Of a stretch of DNA of 64,000 bases, positions 1 to 10,150 are shown piece after piece. The notes under the pieces are model-generated. The model was not told the DNA's origin. It searched no databases and saw only the letters and a program-made list of their open reading frames with translations. Within the stretch, counting starts at the first letter, position 1. Each line of letters begins with the position of its first letter. The position numbers and the translations under genes are program-made. This DNA comes from Hemicordylus capensis (Eukaryota > Chordata > Lepidosauria > Squamata > Cordylidae), in contig NC_069671.1 in NCBI RefSeq assembly GCF_027244095.1, positions 6,865,001 to 6,929,000 of the forward strand, in the 5' to 3' direction.

Positions 1-1325
1 AATAAATCTGTTACATATTTTGAAGAACTTGTGCAAAATAAAGTCATGTTTCCATAGATACCAAATTTTGCATGTACAATTTGGCCCTTGAAATTTGCAG
101 AATGCACTTCTTTTCTACCGGAATATGCATATTTTTAAGTGTGGGTGTGTGTATGGGGGGTATTGGGTCAATAACCTTTGGGGGGTATTTTTTAAAAAAA
201 AAATAAAAAGCAGAAATTGGCAAGCTGGCGATGCAATACACAAATTTAAAGGACTCCTGAGTATTTCTTTAAGACCTTCAAACAGCAGAACTTCTGCTTT
301 TTAAGTATTTCTTTAAGACCTTCAAATTCTTTAAGAAATACTTCTGAATTATCTATTTTAACTGTTTCTGTTTGCAACAGATTTTAAACACTCAATAATC
401 AGAGCAATAATTCCAAAATAACATAATGCCCCCAAAAAGATTCAAATGCACTATGATTCAAATTTACCATATGTGGTCATTATACAACAAACTGAATATT
501 GTTTGAAGTGGCAATCCTACAGATTTCAAACTGTTCTCTTACTTCCCCTTTGCAATCACACTAATTAAAAAAAAACTTATTACATATTTAATTTCTTGAA
601 CTTTCCTAGAAGTATAATCTATGCAAAATCCATCTCGTTTATTTATTATTTCTGTGTAAACTGCCCTGAGCCATTTTTGGAAGGGTGGTATAGAAATTGA
701 ATCAAATAAACAAACAAACAAATAAGTAAAAAAAAAATGACTTTGTTTGGCCTGCTAGTAAATACATATTCCAAACCTGATAGAGATAAAAACAATACAG
801 GAAAATAATATCACTGTTCCAAAACTTATTAAGGAAAAATAAATTTCAGAGGCTGAGTTTTAATTTTGCTTTGTTGCTAATAAGCAAAAGAATGAAGGAA
901 ACAAAACAAGCCTTTTGGGAAGTCAGGGCTGCCAGGAATGCTATTCTGCTGACAAGAGTTTAAACTTAAGCCAGGACTTAGTCTGGGTTCATGTTCCAGA
1001 ATTTTCCAGGGAGGGAGACAAAATGGAGGCTGTAATTAGGCATGTAGAATGCAGAAGATGGTCAGGAAATGGTAAAAGGGGACCCAGGCTTTTTGTCTGA
1101 GGACTTATTTTCTATTTAAAATGCAAAATGTTTATCAAGGTGCTTTGCAGTCTGCATCGAGTGCATAAAAATGATGTACTATCTCCTTCCTATGTGTGCT
1201 TTCCTTGGAGGAGGCCCCTTTGAATACAGTGGGACTTTTGAGAAAACATTAATAAGGAATGCATTGTAAGGCTCCACTCCATGTTTTCTAGCCCCCAAAC
1301 CCCTAGTAACTGGGCAAAGAGGTAC
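1..1325. other. AT-rich intergenic DNA, no gene
   Basis: No coding signal. The only feature I can name is the LINE-tail repeat at 639-728. Confidence 0.5.
639..728 (+). repeat. L2-like LINE 3' tail
   Basis: Carries the recurring tail GCCATTTTTGGAAGGGTGGT followed by ATAGAAATTGAAT and an A-rich simple tail. The same tail recurs at 7325, 29460, 37832 and elsewhere. L2 assignment is by general resemblance. Confidence 0.7.
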
Positions 1326-1560
1326 CTTTTATGTATTTTATTTTAATTTATTTAACATTTTATATCCCGCTCTTCCTCCAAGGAGCCCAGAGCAGTGTAC
1401 TACATTCTGAAGTTTCTCCTCACAACAACCCTGTGAAGTAGGCTAGGCGGAGAGAGAAGTGACTGGCCCAGAGTCACCCAGCAAGTCTCATGGCTGAATG
1501 GGGATTTGAACTCGGGTCTCCCCAGTCCGAGTCCAGCACTCTAACCATTACACCACTGGT
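1326..1560 (-). mobile_element. tRNA-derived SINE with L2-like tail
   Basis: Minus-strand head GTGTAATGGTTAGAGTGCTG and GAGTTCAAATCC resemble pol III A and B boxes. The body (TGGGTGACTCTGGGCCAGTC, ACAGGGTTGTTGTGAGGAGA) and tail (AGCGGGATATAAAATGTTAA) are typical of a widespread squamate SINE. Confidence 0.75.
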
Positions 1561-1597
1561 GGCCTTTAAAAAATATATTTCTAAAATATATTTCTGT

Positions 1598-1765
1598 CTT
1601 CTCTTTTGCAAGTGGGCATCCCTCTAGTGGCTGTTGCTGGTGTTTGTTTTCTGCTTGGTTTTGGATAATGAGCCTTTTGGGAAGAAGCATGTCCTCCTTT
1701 TCTGTGTAAATTGCTTTGAGACCCCTTTGTTTGAATGGGAAAACTGTCATATAAATAATAACCCT
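1598..1765 (+). repeat. Diverged L2-like LINE tail
   Basis: Contains the family phrases CATCCCTCTAGTGGCTGTTG and TCTGTGTAAATTGCTTTGAG followed by ATATAAATAATAA; older than the other copies. Confidence 0.55.
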
Positions 1766-2046
1766 GTTAAACTCAGTCGGTCTTAATTCTGAGTAGGAAG
1801 TTGCTGCACAGCTCCAATCCTATATACACTTTTAAAACAAAATCGAATCATGTACACAATGACATAATTGCAACCACTAAACAGTAGAAAGAACTAATTG
1901 CTTATTACTATAAATCATAAAATTATTTCAGTAATTAATGATCCTTTAAAATACTTGTTCTAGCAAGGTGGCAGGGCCTATTCCCACAGATATGGTAAGG
2001 CAGTATCTATTTGTTCTGTTTGAAACTGCAGGTGGGGTCAGGTGAG

Positions 2047-2180
2047 CAGTATTCCTTCTAACAGGGATTCCCAGATGTTGTTCACTACAACTCCCTGCAT
2101 CCTTAGCTGCAGTGGTCTTTGGGGATTATGGGAGTTGTAGTCAACAACATCTGGGAATCCCTGTTAGAGGGTATGCTGGG
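2047..2180. mobile_element. Palindromic hAT-like MITE
   Basis: Two arms around AACAGGGATTCCCAGATGTT and its complement, with CTACAACTCCC / GGGAGTTGTAG inside. Member of the short palindromic family seen throughout the window. Confidence 0.7.
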
Positions 2181-2363
2181 TGCGTGTTAGAGGGTACGCT
2201 CGGTGGGACACCCTCCCCCCCCCCACCACACACACCAACCTTAGTAGCAGAAAACCGTCATGTCTTGGAGATGACCAAATGAATGTCGGGAACCCCCCCC
2301 CACCCCCCCAGTTTCCTAGGTGTAGGGAAGGTGGATAGTCCTCACCTGTAGTCTGAAATGGTA

Positions 2364-3981
2364 CAGTGAGGGAAATAAGTATTTGATCCCCTGCTGATTT
2401 TGTCCGTTTGCCCTCTGACACAGAAATGACCAGGCTATAATTGGAATGGTAGGTTTATTGTAGCTGTGAGAGACAGAATAACAACAAACAAACCCTCAAA
2501 AGCCCAGTGCCCAAAAGTCAGCGATGGATTTGCATTGTAGTGAGGGAAATAAGTATTCGATCCCTTCACAAAAGATGTCTTAGTACTTGGTGGCAAAACC
2601 TTTGTTGGCAATCACAGAGGTCAGATGTTTCTTGTAGTTGGCCACCAGGTTTGCACACAACCCAGGAGGGATATTGTCCCACTCCTCTTTGCAGATCCTC
2701 TCCAAGTCAGAAAGGTTTCGAGGCTGATGTTTGGCAACCCGAACCTTCAGCTCCCTCCACAGATTTTCTATGGGATTAAGGTCTGGAGACTGGCTGGGCC
2801 ACTCCAGGACCTTCATGTGCTTCTTCTTGAGCCACTCCTTTGTTGCCTTGGCTGTGTGTTTTGGGTCATTGTCATGCTGGAATACCCATCCACAACCCAT
2901 TCTCAATGCCCTGGCTGAGGGAAGGAGGTGCTCACCCAAGATCTGACGGTACATGGTCCCGTCCATCGTCCCTTCGATGCGGTGAAGGTGCCCTGTCCCC
3001 TTAGCAGGAAAAACACCCCCAAAGCATAATGTGTCCACCTCCATGTTTGACGGTGGGGATGGTGTTCTTGGGCTTATAGGCAGCATTCCTCCTCCTCCAC
3101 ACACGGCTAGTTGAGTTGATGCCAAAGAGCTCGATTTTGGTCTCATCTGACCACAACACTTTCGCCCAGTTCTCCTCTGGATCATTCAGATGTGCATTGG
3201 CAAACTGCAGACGGGCCTGTACATGTGCTGCCTTGAACAGGGGGACCTTGCGGGCACTGCAAGATTTCAGTCCTTCACGGCGTAGTGTGTTACCAATTGT
3301 TTTCTTGGTGACTATGGTTCCAGCTGCCCTGAGATCATTGACAAGTTCCCCCCGTGTAGTTCTGGGCTGCTTTGTCACCGTTCTCATGATCATTGCAACT
3401 CCACGAGGTGAGATCTTGCATGGAGCCCCAGACCGAGGGAGATTGACAGTTATTTTGTGTTTCTTCCATTTGTGAGTTATCGTGCCAACTGTAGTCACCT
3501 TCTCACCAAGCTGCTTGGCGATAGTCTTGTAGCCCAGTCCAGCCTTGTGCAGGTCTACAACCTTGTCCCTGACATCCTTCAACAGCTCTTTGGTCTTGGG
3601 CATGGTGGTGAGTTTGGAAGCTGAGTGATTGCTTGCTTCTATGGACAGGTGTCTTTTATACAGGTACTGTAACAAGCTGGGATTAGGAGCACTCCCTTAC
3701 AGAGGGTGTTCCTCATCTCAGCTCGTTACCTGCATATAGTGAAAAGACACCTGGGAGCCTGAAATCTTGCTGGTTGATAGGGGATCGAATACTTATTTCC
3801 CTCACTACAATGCAAATCCATCGCTGACTTTTGGGCACTGGGCTTTTGAGGGTTTGTTTGTTGTTGTTCTGTCTCTCACAGCTACAATAAACCTACCATT
3901 CCAATTATAGCCTGGTCATTTCTGTGTCAGGGGGCAAACGGACAAAATCAGCAGGGGATCAAATACTTATTCCCCTCAGTG
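2364..3981 (-). mobile_element. Tc1/mariner (fish-type Tc1) transposon, nearly intact
   Basis: A 1,618-bp element flanked by TA (2362-2363 and 3982-3983). Inverted repeats of about 200 bp differ at only about four positions. Each repeat holds an outer and an inner copy of AGTGAGGGAAATAAGTATT, the IR/DR arrangement of Tc1 elements. The sequence is very like Tc1 elements I know from teleost fish and lampreys. High repeat identity and one disabling change in the transposase suggest a recent insertion. Confidence 0.95.
2580..3603 (-). pseudogene. Tc1 transposase (about 340 aa) with one frameshift
   Basis: DDE transposase of the Tc1 element. The start [20 protein letters not shown] gives the usual length of about 340 aa. 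The N-terminal half has paired HTH-type DNA-binding sequence, then first catalytic Asp in [11 protein letters not shown]; the second is in [10 protein letters not shown] and the Glu in [11 protein letters not shown], a DD34E pattern. The reading frame changes near 3001-3010, where the minus strand has TTTTTCCTGC and the family has one C fewer. The span is 1,024 nt, one base over 341 codons, so a single inserted base explains the break. A role in the host is not expected. Confidence 0.93.
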
Positions 3982-4002
3982 TACAGCCCAGACACAATTT
4001 TG

Positions 4003-4953
4003 CAGGGTGGATTTGATTTAAATCGAATCGACTTAAATCACAATTTAAATCACTAGTCAGGAAGACTAGATTTAAATCATGTTTTTTTTACATAAAGACA
4101 CAGGCTATTCTCACGATCAGCAAAAATCGGGCTAGCCTCCGCTAGCCTGATTTTTGCTGATCATGAGAACCACCGGGCTCGGCTATGAGCCCGGTGGTTC
4201 TAGAGTGGGTAACCCGTTCAAGTCCCCTCCCCTTAGCCCGGGTTTACGGAGTGAGCGCTCCGCAAACCCGGGCTATCTGATCATGAGTAGCTGCGGCATG
4301 GCTCCGCGCTGCAGCTACTTGCAAGTAGACCCCCGGAAGGGAGGTGAAAAGCCGCCTCCTGGCTCCGGGGGTCTCTCCAGTATGCCCTGCGTGCTTGCAC
4401 AGGGCATACTGGAGCTTCTGAGGGCCGCATGGCCCCCGAGCTCCCCAGCCCCCGCCGGCTCCATCACGGAGCCTGCAATTGTATGGGCAGCCGATCCGGC
4501 CGCCCAGGGCTCCCTCCCTACTCGTGTGCAGGGCTCCTCTCCCCACACACTCGGAAAAACTAGGTCTCACTGATCGTGAGACCCGGTCCTCATTCTTGCT
4601 GGTATAATCTTAATATTTACAACCAGATGAAGGTTTCATTTTTGTTCCTCTTCTAGATAGGAAAAATTGCCCAAAATAAAAATAATCTTACAGAAACCTC
4701 TGGAAGAGCATGACGTTGTGAATGGATTAATAGAATTCATTTACCAAAAAATCTAAACATTGCTTATATACAGCCTCATGCAACCTAATTAAAAACTAAT
4801 CATCTCATGATGAATACCTTTTGGACTATAATGTATCTTAAATAGAAAACTGTCTTTAGATAGATTTTTTCCTCAAAAAGCATTTTATTTAAAAAATCCG
4901 ATTCAAATAAAAAAATCCGATTCAAATCATTAAAATCATTTTTATCCACCCTG
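4003..4953. mobile_element. Non-autonomous hAT-type element (CAGGGTGGATTT ends)
   Basis: 951 bp with inverted ends CAGGGTGGATTTGATTTAAA and TCATTTTTATCCACCCTG, flanked by near-identical 8-bp duplications CAATTTTG (3995-4002) and CAGTTTTG (4954-4961). An 8-bp duplication and CAG..CTG ends are typical of hAT. It encodes nothing. A GC-rich hairpin block (about 4108-4586) sits in its AT-rich body, and it lies only about 13 bp from the Tc1 element. Confidence 0.8.
4108..4586. repeat. GC-rich chain of consecutive hairpins inside the hAT element
   Basis: Sharp change from AT-rich to GC-rich DNA. Consecutive inverted repeats: 4110-4167 (27-bp arms, 25 match), 4167-4200 (14-bp perfect), 4234-4275 (18-bp, 17 match), 4287-4318 (15-bp, imperfect), 4327-4374 (about 10-bp perfect ends), 4375-4414 (15-bp perfect), 4458-4474 (short), and terminal 4563-4583 (8-bp perfect). 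The outer ends share TCTCACGATCAG in inverse orientation, so it is probably its own nested insertion. The family is unknown to me. Confidence 0.7.
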
Positions 4954-5083
4954 CAGTTTTGCCACCTCAGTCATAAGTAGGCCGAATGCACATGGTTGAG
5001 AACTGTGCTTGTTGGAACTGAAGTGGCTTTACTTGAGGTTGCAAAGACTCAGTCGGATTAGAATATATGATAGATACAGTAGG

Positions 5084-5208
5084 CAACATCCAGACTGTTA
5101 GTCATTATTAAGGCCCTTTAAAATAAGTGGATTTTAGTTAGTCATAACTAACTTGCCATTGATTTCCATGGTGCTTTGTCATGACTAATTCATCCAGATG
5201 TTGCTCAG
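5084..5208. repeat. Short inverted-repeat element
   Basis: GCAACATCCAGACTGTTAGTC at the left and GACTAATTCATCCAGATGTT at the right form imperfect inverted ends around TTGATTTCCATGG; MITE-like. Confidence 0.5.
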
Positions 5209-5221
5209 TGACGTCTGCTGA

Positions 5222-5812
5222 GTTTATTTATTTATTTATTATTAAAACTTTTATACCGCCCTTCCAAAAGGCACATTAAAACACCATTAAAATCAGTTAA
5301 TAATTAAAACAAAAATTATAAAGCATAAAACAATGATTAACAATTAAAAACATCGTAAAACAGCAATTAAATAATCAGAACAATTTTAAAACAAGTTTTT
5401 AAAAGCTGAGAAAGTCTGGTTGAAGAGATGTGTTTTCAGAAGTTTTTTTAAAATTGCCAGAGATGGGGAGGCTCGTATCCCAGCAGGGAGCACATTCCAC
5501 AGTCTCGGGGCAGCAGCCGAGAAGGCCCGTCTCTGTGTAGCCACCAAATGAGTTGGCGGCAACTGGAGACGGACCTCCTCAAGTGACCTCAATGGGCGGT
5601 GGGGCTCATAGCGAAGAAAACACTCTAAGAGGTCTGAGAAGACACTCTAAATACCCAGGGCCTAAGCCGTTTAGGGCTTTATAAGTTATAACTAGCACTT
5701 TGTATTTTGCCCGGAAACCTATTGGCAGCCAGTGTAGCTCCATCAACCGAGATGAAAGAAAGCTTCTAGTCTTTAAATTGATTTCCTTCCAGGTGCTCCT
5801 ATTCTGCATGTA
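5222..5812 (-). mobile_element. L2-clade LINE, ORF2 C-terminus and 3' tail
   Basis: Two open stretches on the minus strand encode LMELHWLPIGFRAKYKVLVI...ALNGLGPGYL and RRAFSAAAPRLWNVLPAGIR...LKTHLF, the conserved C-terminal signature of L2/CR1-like ORF2 proteins. They are out of frame with one another, so the copy is decayed. The 3' end is an A/T tail with GGAAGGGCGGTATAAAAGTT and TTTA repeats. The 5' side is truncated at about 5812. Confidence 0.8.
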
Positions 5813-5948
5813 GAAGATTTGAAGTTCTGGAAGACCATCGGGACAGAAGCGCTCTGTGTACCTGTAGACATTGGCCAGGTTTCATTTGGGAAGCTACTCA
5901 CTATGTAACATCTGCCATCATTTCAATTTCGCATTTTGAAAGAGGTGG

Positions 5949-6196
5949 GATATATACCCACTGGCAAGAGAACATCTCCTATTATAAGGCCATATTTTTA
6001 CAAAATCTTTAAGCATGATAGATAGTGTCTGAGATGTGCAAAACACGTCGGTAACGGAATCAGAATTTTTGGACATAATTTCTGATTCTGTTACCAACTT
6101 GTTTTACACGTTTCAGGCACTGTCTATAATATTTAAGGGTTTTGTAACAATATGTCATTAGAGCAGATATGTCCTCTTGCCAGTGGGTATATATAA
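5949..6196. repeat. Long fold-back (palindromic) element
   Basis: Two arms of about 118 bp, roughly 80% identical in inverted orientation, around a loop of about 10 bp near 6070. Outer ends are TATATACCCACTGGCAAGAG and its complement; inner ends GGTAACGGAATCAGAA and TTCTGATTCTGTTACC. No coding capacity. Confidence 0.75.
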
Positions 6197-6199
6197 TAT

Positions 6200-7005
6200 C
6201 AACTTGAAAAATTGCTTATGGCTACAGTCATTGAAATCGTTGTAACATTCCTGATTCTATTACCTTTGGAATTGCCCCTTGGTTTATTCTAAGCAACCTA
6301 CTTGAAAGAAACCTAGCTTTGAAATTGGTTATATAGAAATGCACAACAGTTCCCCATTCTGTTGCTGTTTATGAATACATTAAGGTTTGGGATTATTTAG
6401 AACTTAAACTCCATTAGCAAAATGAGTTCACTTGGAATATCTGTGTGTCCTGTGAAACTCTGGTGCTGTGCATCTGCATCTTGATAAAAGAATGATTTGT
6501 AGCACTGTGGTCGAGACCTATCTTTGTGATGCTGTGTTTAATTGATACAGACCTAGGAACTGACAGTTCTCCAACCCGGCATTACCGCTAATGCAGCATA
6601 GCAGTTAATACAATGATCTGTGAGGAAGGAAGTAATTGGTTCAGATCTCGTCTCCTTGGATGGCTTTAGGCAAGGCGTTGTGTTTCAGCCTCCTCCTCTG
6701 AAATATGAGATAATATATTTGCATGCATGCGGCTGCAGTCTGAAATTATGTAGATTTCTATCTTTGCTTTGAGTGTGGGGAGCAGGGGGAGAATATGAGG
6801 GTGTCAAAGCACTGCAGTGGAAAGGGTGGTGTTCTTCTGCATCTTGACTCCTGCATTCAAACTGCTGCCATATCCCTGGACTGGGAGATCCTTAGAGTCT
6901 GACGGGCCATTCCAAAAGAGGCCAAATATGAATTGACACGGCAACCCCCTTGATGTGTACTTTTAGTGGGCATCTGTGGCCTTATTTGGGCATCCATGTG
7001 GCATG
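6200..7005. other. Intergenic, nothing recognised
   Basis: No coding pattern and no repeat I can name. Confidence 0.4.
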
Positions 7006-7006
7006 C

Positions 7007-7096
7007 ACAACTTTGGTCCTCCAGCTGTTATTGGACTATAAGTCCCATAATCCCTGAGTGACTAGGAATGATGGTCAAGCAGCTGGAGGGCTCAAG
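7007..7096. mobile_element. Palindromic MITE, degraded
   Basis: GGTCCTCCAGCTGTTATTGG at the left and CAAGCAGCTGGAGGGC at the right, with AAGTCCCATAATCCC inside. Confidence 0.5.
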
Positions 7097-7324
7097 CTAT
7101 GTATTCTGCCTTAAAGGTTATGTCGGGGAGTGAAGCCCCATGCGGAGCCATCTTTCATATGGCCACATTCCTAAAAGTCGGGAGTGTCAAGGCCATGGGA
7201 GTTGCCAGCAGGAGGAGGTGGTCTTTCTTCCACCCTCCATCACGCCTTAAAAGTGACCTCCATAAAACTTAACACTGGCCATGGAGTTACTCCAAACTCT
7301 TAATTAGGCAAGGAGCGAAATTCC

Positions 7325-7441
7325 TCTCTATATCTTATTTGTTTATTTCTCTGTGCAAACCACCCTGAGCCATTTTTTGAAGGGCGGTATAGAAATTGAA
7401 TTTAATAATAATAATAATAATAATAAGAAGAAGAAGAAGAA
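7325..7441 (+). repeat. L2-like tail followed by (AAT)n/(AAG)n
   Basis: Tail text ACCACCCTGAGCC and TTTGAAGGGCGGTATAGAAA runs into AAT then AAG microsatellite (about 7407-7441), which abuts an R4 3' fragment. Confidence 0.75.
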
Positions 7442-7685
7442 GGCACCCTAGGTGCAATTCCAAAACACCTTAAAGAGCACCTCAACACCATAGAGGCCAC
7501 AGAAATCACCATCAGCCAATTACAAAAAGCAAATTTACTGGGAACAGCCTATATTCTGCAACAATATCTATAATTATAACAGCAACAACACTGATAATAA
7601 AATTCAGCCATCCCAGGTCCTTGGGAAGGACTCAATGTCTGGATAAAACAAACCAGTCAATAGCACCTGTCTGACTGTGTAAACA
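7442..7685 (+). mobile_element. R4-clade LINE 3' end, 5'-truncated
   Basis: Same sequence as the 3' ends of the minus-strand copies at 28996 and 35696: CACCTTAAAGAGCACCTCAA, ATCACCATCAGCCAATTACA, CAGCCTATATTCTG and the end GTCTGACTGTGTAAAC. The flank beyond it is again AAT-like (about 7702-7712). Confidence 0.8.
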
Positions 7686-7734
7686 AACAAACAAACAAAA
7701 AATAATAATATATAGAGGACAAAGTTAGTGTATG

Positions 7735-8330
7735 ATTCTTGTCACTGAGCTTTAAAAAGGGTATTATAGAGCTAGAAGAAGTGCAGAAAAAGAGCGACCA
7801 AAATTATCCGAGGGCTAGAGTGACTCCCTTATGAGGAAAGACTACAGTGTTAGGGTTTGTTTGTTTTTTTAGTTTAGAAAGAAGGTGGGTAATGGGGGAC
7901 ATGGTAGAGATGCACAAAATTATGCACAGTGTGGATCAAGCGGATAGAGAGCTTTTCTCCCTCTCTTATAATATGAAAACCTGGGGTCATCTGTTGAAGC
8001 TGAATGCTGGGAGATTCAGGACAGACAAAAGAAAGCACTTCTTTGGTTATGGTCACCAGTCTAGATTTTTATTTTATTTTTTAAGATCAGTCTAATTCAT
8101 GGAGAATAGGGTTGTCAATGGCTACTAGCTTGGACAGCTGTATATTTCCATCAAGGATAGCATGCTCCTGAACACCAGTTGCTAGAGAATATCAATGAGA
8201 GGGGGTGTTGCCCTCTCCCAACCCCCTGCTTCCCAGGTACACCTGGCTGGCCAATGCCTGAAGCAGGATGCTGGACTAGATGGGTCTTTGGCCTGATCCA
8301 GCAGAGCTTTTTTTATGTTCTTATGCATGC
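7735..8330 (+). mobile_element. CR1 LINE 3' end (ORF2 C-terminus plus 3'UTR)
   Basis: Broken frames encode CR1-type C-terminal text: FSLERRWVMGDMVEMHKIMH...DRELFSLSYN and LKLNAGRFRTDKRKHFF. The 3' part has the CR1 end phrases AGGATGCTGGACTAGATGGG and GGCCTGATCCAGCAGAGC, then TTCTTATG. Several stops and shifts; truncated at the 5' side. Confidence 0.8.
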
Positions 8331-8350
8331 AAGTGTTGATAGCTAACTGG

Positions 8351-8616
8351 TAAGGTAAGGGAAAGTGTGCCGTTGAGTCGCTGTCGACTCCTGGCGACCA
8401 CAGAGCCCTGTGGTTGTTGTTGGTAGAATACAGGAGGGGTTGACCATTGCCTCCTCCCGCGCAGTACAAGATGATGACGTTCAGCATCTTCCTAGATGAC
8501 TGCTGCTTGATATAGGTCTTTCCCATAATCTGGGGAATATACCAGTGTGGATTCGAAGTGGCAACCTCACGCATGCTAGACAAGTCGTTTCCTGCTGCGC
8601 CATTAGGTGGCTGGTG
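8351..8616 (-). mobile_element. Sauria-type SINE
   Basis: Minus-strand tRNA-like head (GCGCAGCAGGAAACGACTTG...), core AAGATGCTGAACGTCATCAT, and Bov-B-like tail CGCCAGGAGTCGACAGCGAC. Nearly full length. Confidence 0.88.
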
Positions 8617-9022
8617 GCTAGCTAACTGGTAGTCTAATTTTTTAAAACAAAACAAAAAACACCACCTCCAGCTATGTGTTTGCCTTCAGAAACTCAGTGG
8701 CTGACGTGTACATTGAGAGGGATTTAAGGGAAAACCTCTTCTGGACTAGCACATTGCTTCAAATGTTGCGGTGAGCTGATGGTTGGACCCTGCCATTTTC
8801 TCCAACGTATCATGGGATGCTGGGGTGAGGCCTGCAAACTTCACGGTGCTGCTGAGACAGGACTTGATTGCCTCTGAAAACTCAATGCCGTTACTGGTTA
8901 CAGCAGTGAGCTTCATGGTTTTTCAAGCGGGGCCCACTTTGGCAAAAAAAAAACCCCAAAAACCCCTTCGATGTGAGAGGCATTTCCCACTGTGCTGACT
9001 GCCACACAGTACTGCGCTTATC

Positions 9023-9182
9023 TCAGTGCTGGAGAGCCCTTGAAGGGAGACGGGGCCCTCTCAAAAGCAATGTGGGGAAAGTGTTTGGGAAAGGCTGCAT
9101 TTCCCAGTATTTCATGCACACCTTCCAAGATGGCGCAGGGGCTCAAGAGGGCTCCATTTCCCTTAAAGGAGCCGCCCGCACC
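9023..9182. repeat. Imperfect inverted-repeat element
   Basis: Arms AGCCCTTGAAGGGAGACGGG and, reversed, GGCTCCTTTAAGGGAAATGG, with GGGAAAGGCTGCATTTCCCA inside. MITE-like, uncertain family. Confidence 0.4.
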
Positions 9183-9350
9183 CACAGGTGCATCTAGGTA
9201 ATTTAGGAGCCTTGGACCTAAAGGCCTCTCGCCTCCACCCCTCCCTGGGCTGCAAGATAAGCTGCAATACACTGGGTTTTTTTTTACACCAGAACATGCT
9301 TTGGGAAAGCTGGAAACAACATCTTCTTTTTCTTCTCCCTCCTCTTCCTC

Positions 9351-9391
<41 letters not shown>
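9351..9391 (+). repeat. (AAT)n microsatellite
   Basis: About 13 uninterrupted ATA/AAT units. Confidence 0.95.
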
Positions 9392-9574
9392 TTTGATTAA
9401 GAGACTTCCCACTGACTTGCACATACCACATTCTGCATGGACAGTCTTGCTACTCCCCGCTCTTCCTCCCTCTGGAATGTGCCCAGTGCCAGCTCAGCAA
9501 AGTCAGGGGGCAGGGAGAAACAGTGAAGAAAACTTTCTTTGGTACTTGGCAGGCATGGCCAGTGGGGTGGGGAG

Positions 9575-10150
9575 AGAAACCCGCTAGCACTAGTGGCGGC
9601 GGGAAGCAGCAAATCGCCTCCCATCCCTGCCTCCAGCCCCATGAGCTAGCGTGCAGCCTCCCTGAGGTGGCTGCTGCTGCCGCCACTGCCCCCCGCCCCT
9701 GCGTTTCTCCTCCTCCCTGTTTCTTCCCCATTCCGCTGCCTGGAATGGCTGGCCGGGGTGAAAGCTGCTCTCGCCCGCCCAGCCCCACCCTTGCTGCATG
9801 CACCGACTCCAAGGACGGAGCCTGGTTGGCTGGCTGCAGGGATCGGGTGGCCTGGCTGTTGTGCGAATTGTACTGTTGTGCGAATCGTACTTTTGTGCGA
9901 ATCGTACTGTTGTGCTCGGCCGCCCAGCGTGGGACAGGCGGGCTGTGGCAGCCCAGCACACTCCGCACCACACAAGAAGCAGAATTTGGGGGCCCCAAGG
10001 TTTGTGAGGACCGGACTTCCCCCTGGAAATCCAGTCCAAAGGGTGCCCTTGCCCCCACCGGCACTGGGGAAACTGTAGCCCTCATGGTGGGAATGGTCGT
10101 CTCCTCATGGTGCCAGGGGGACTGTGCAGAGAATTGGGGATGCCACACTT
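9575..10150. other. GC-rich intergenic block, no supported gene
   Basis: CpG- and C-rich DNA, open in several frames on both strands because stops are scarce. No protein family recognised. It contains the 17-bp tandem repeat at 9858-9916. Confidence 0.4.
9858..9916 (+). repeat. 17-bp tandem repeat, about 3.5 copies
   Basis: Unit GTTGTGCGAATCGTACT repeats at 9858, 9875, 9892 and partly at 9909 with one or two changes each. Confidence 0.9.

Noticed and set aside
7847-8095. 82-aa frame as a host gene
   Set aside because: It is the decayed C-terminus of CR1 ORF2.
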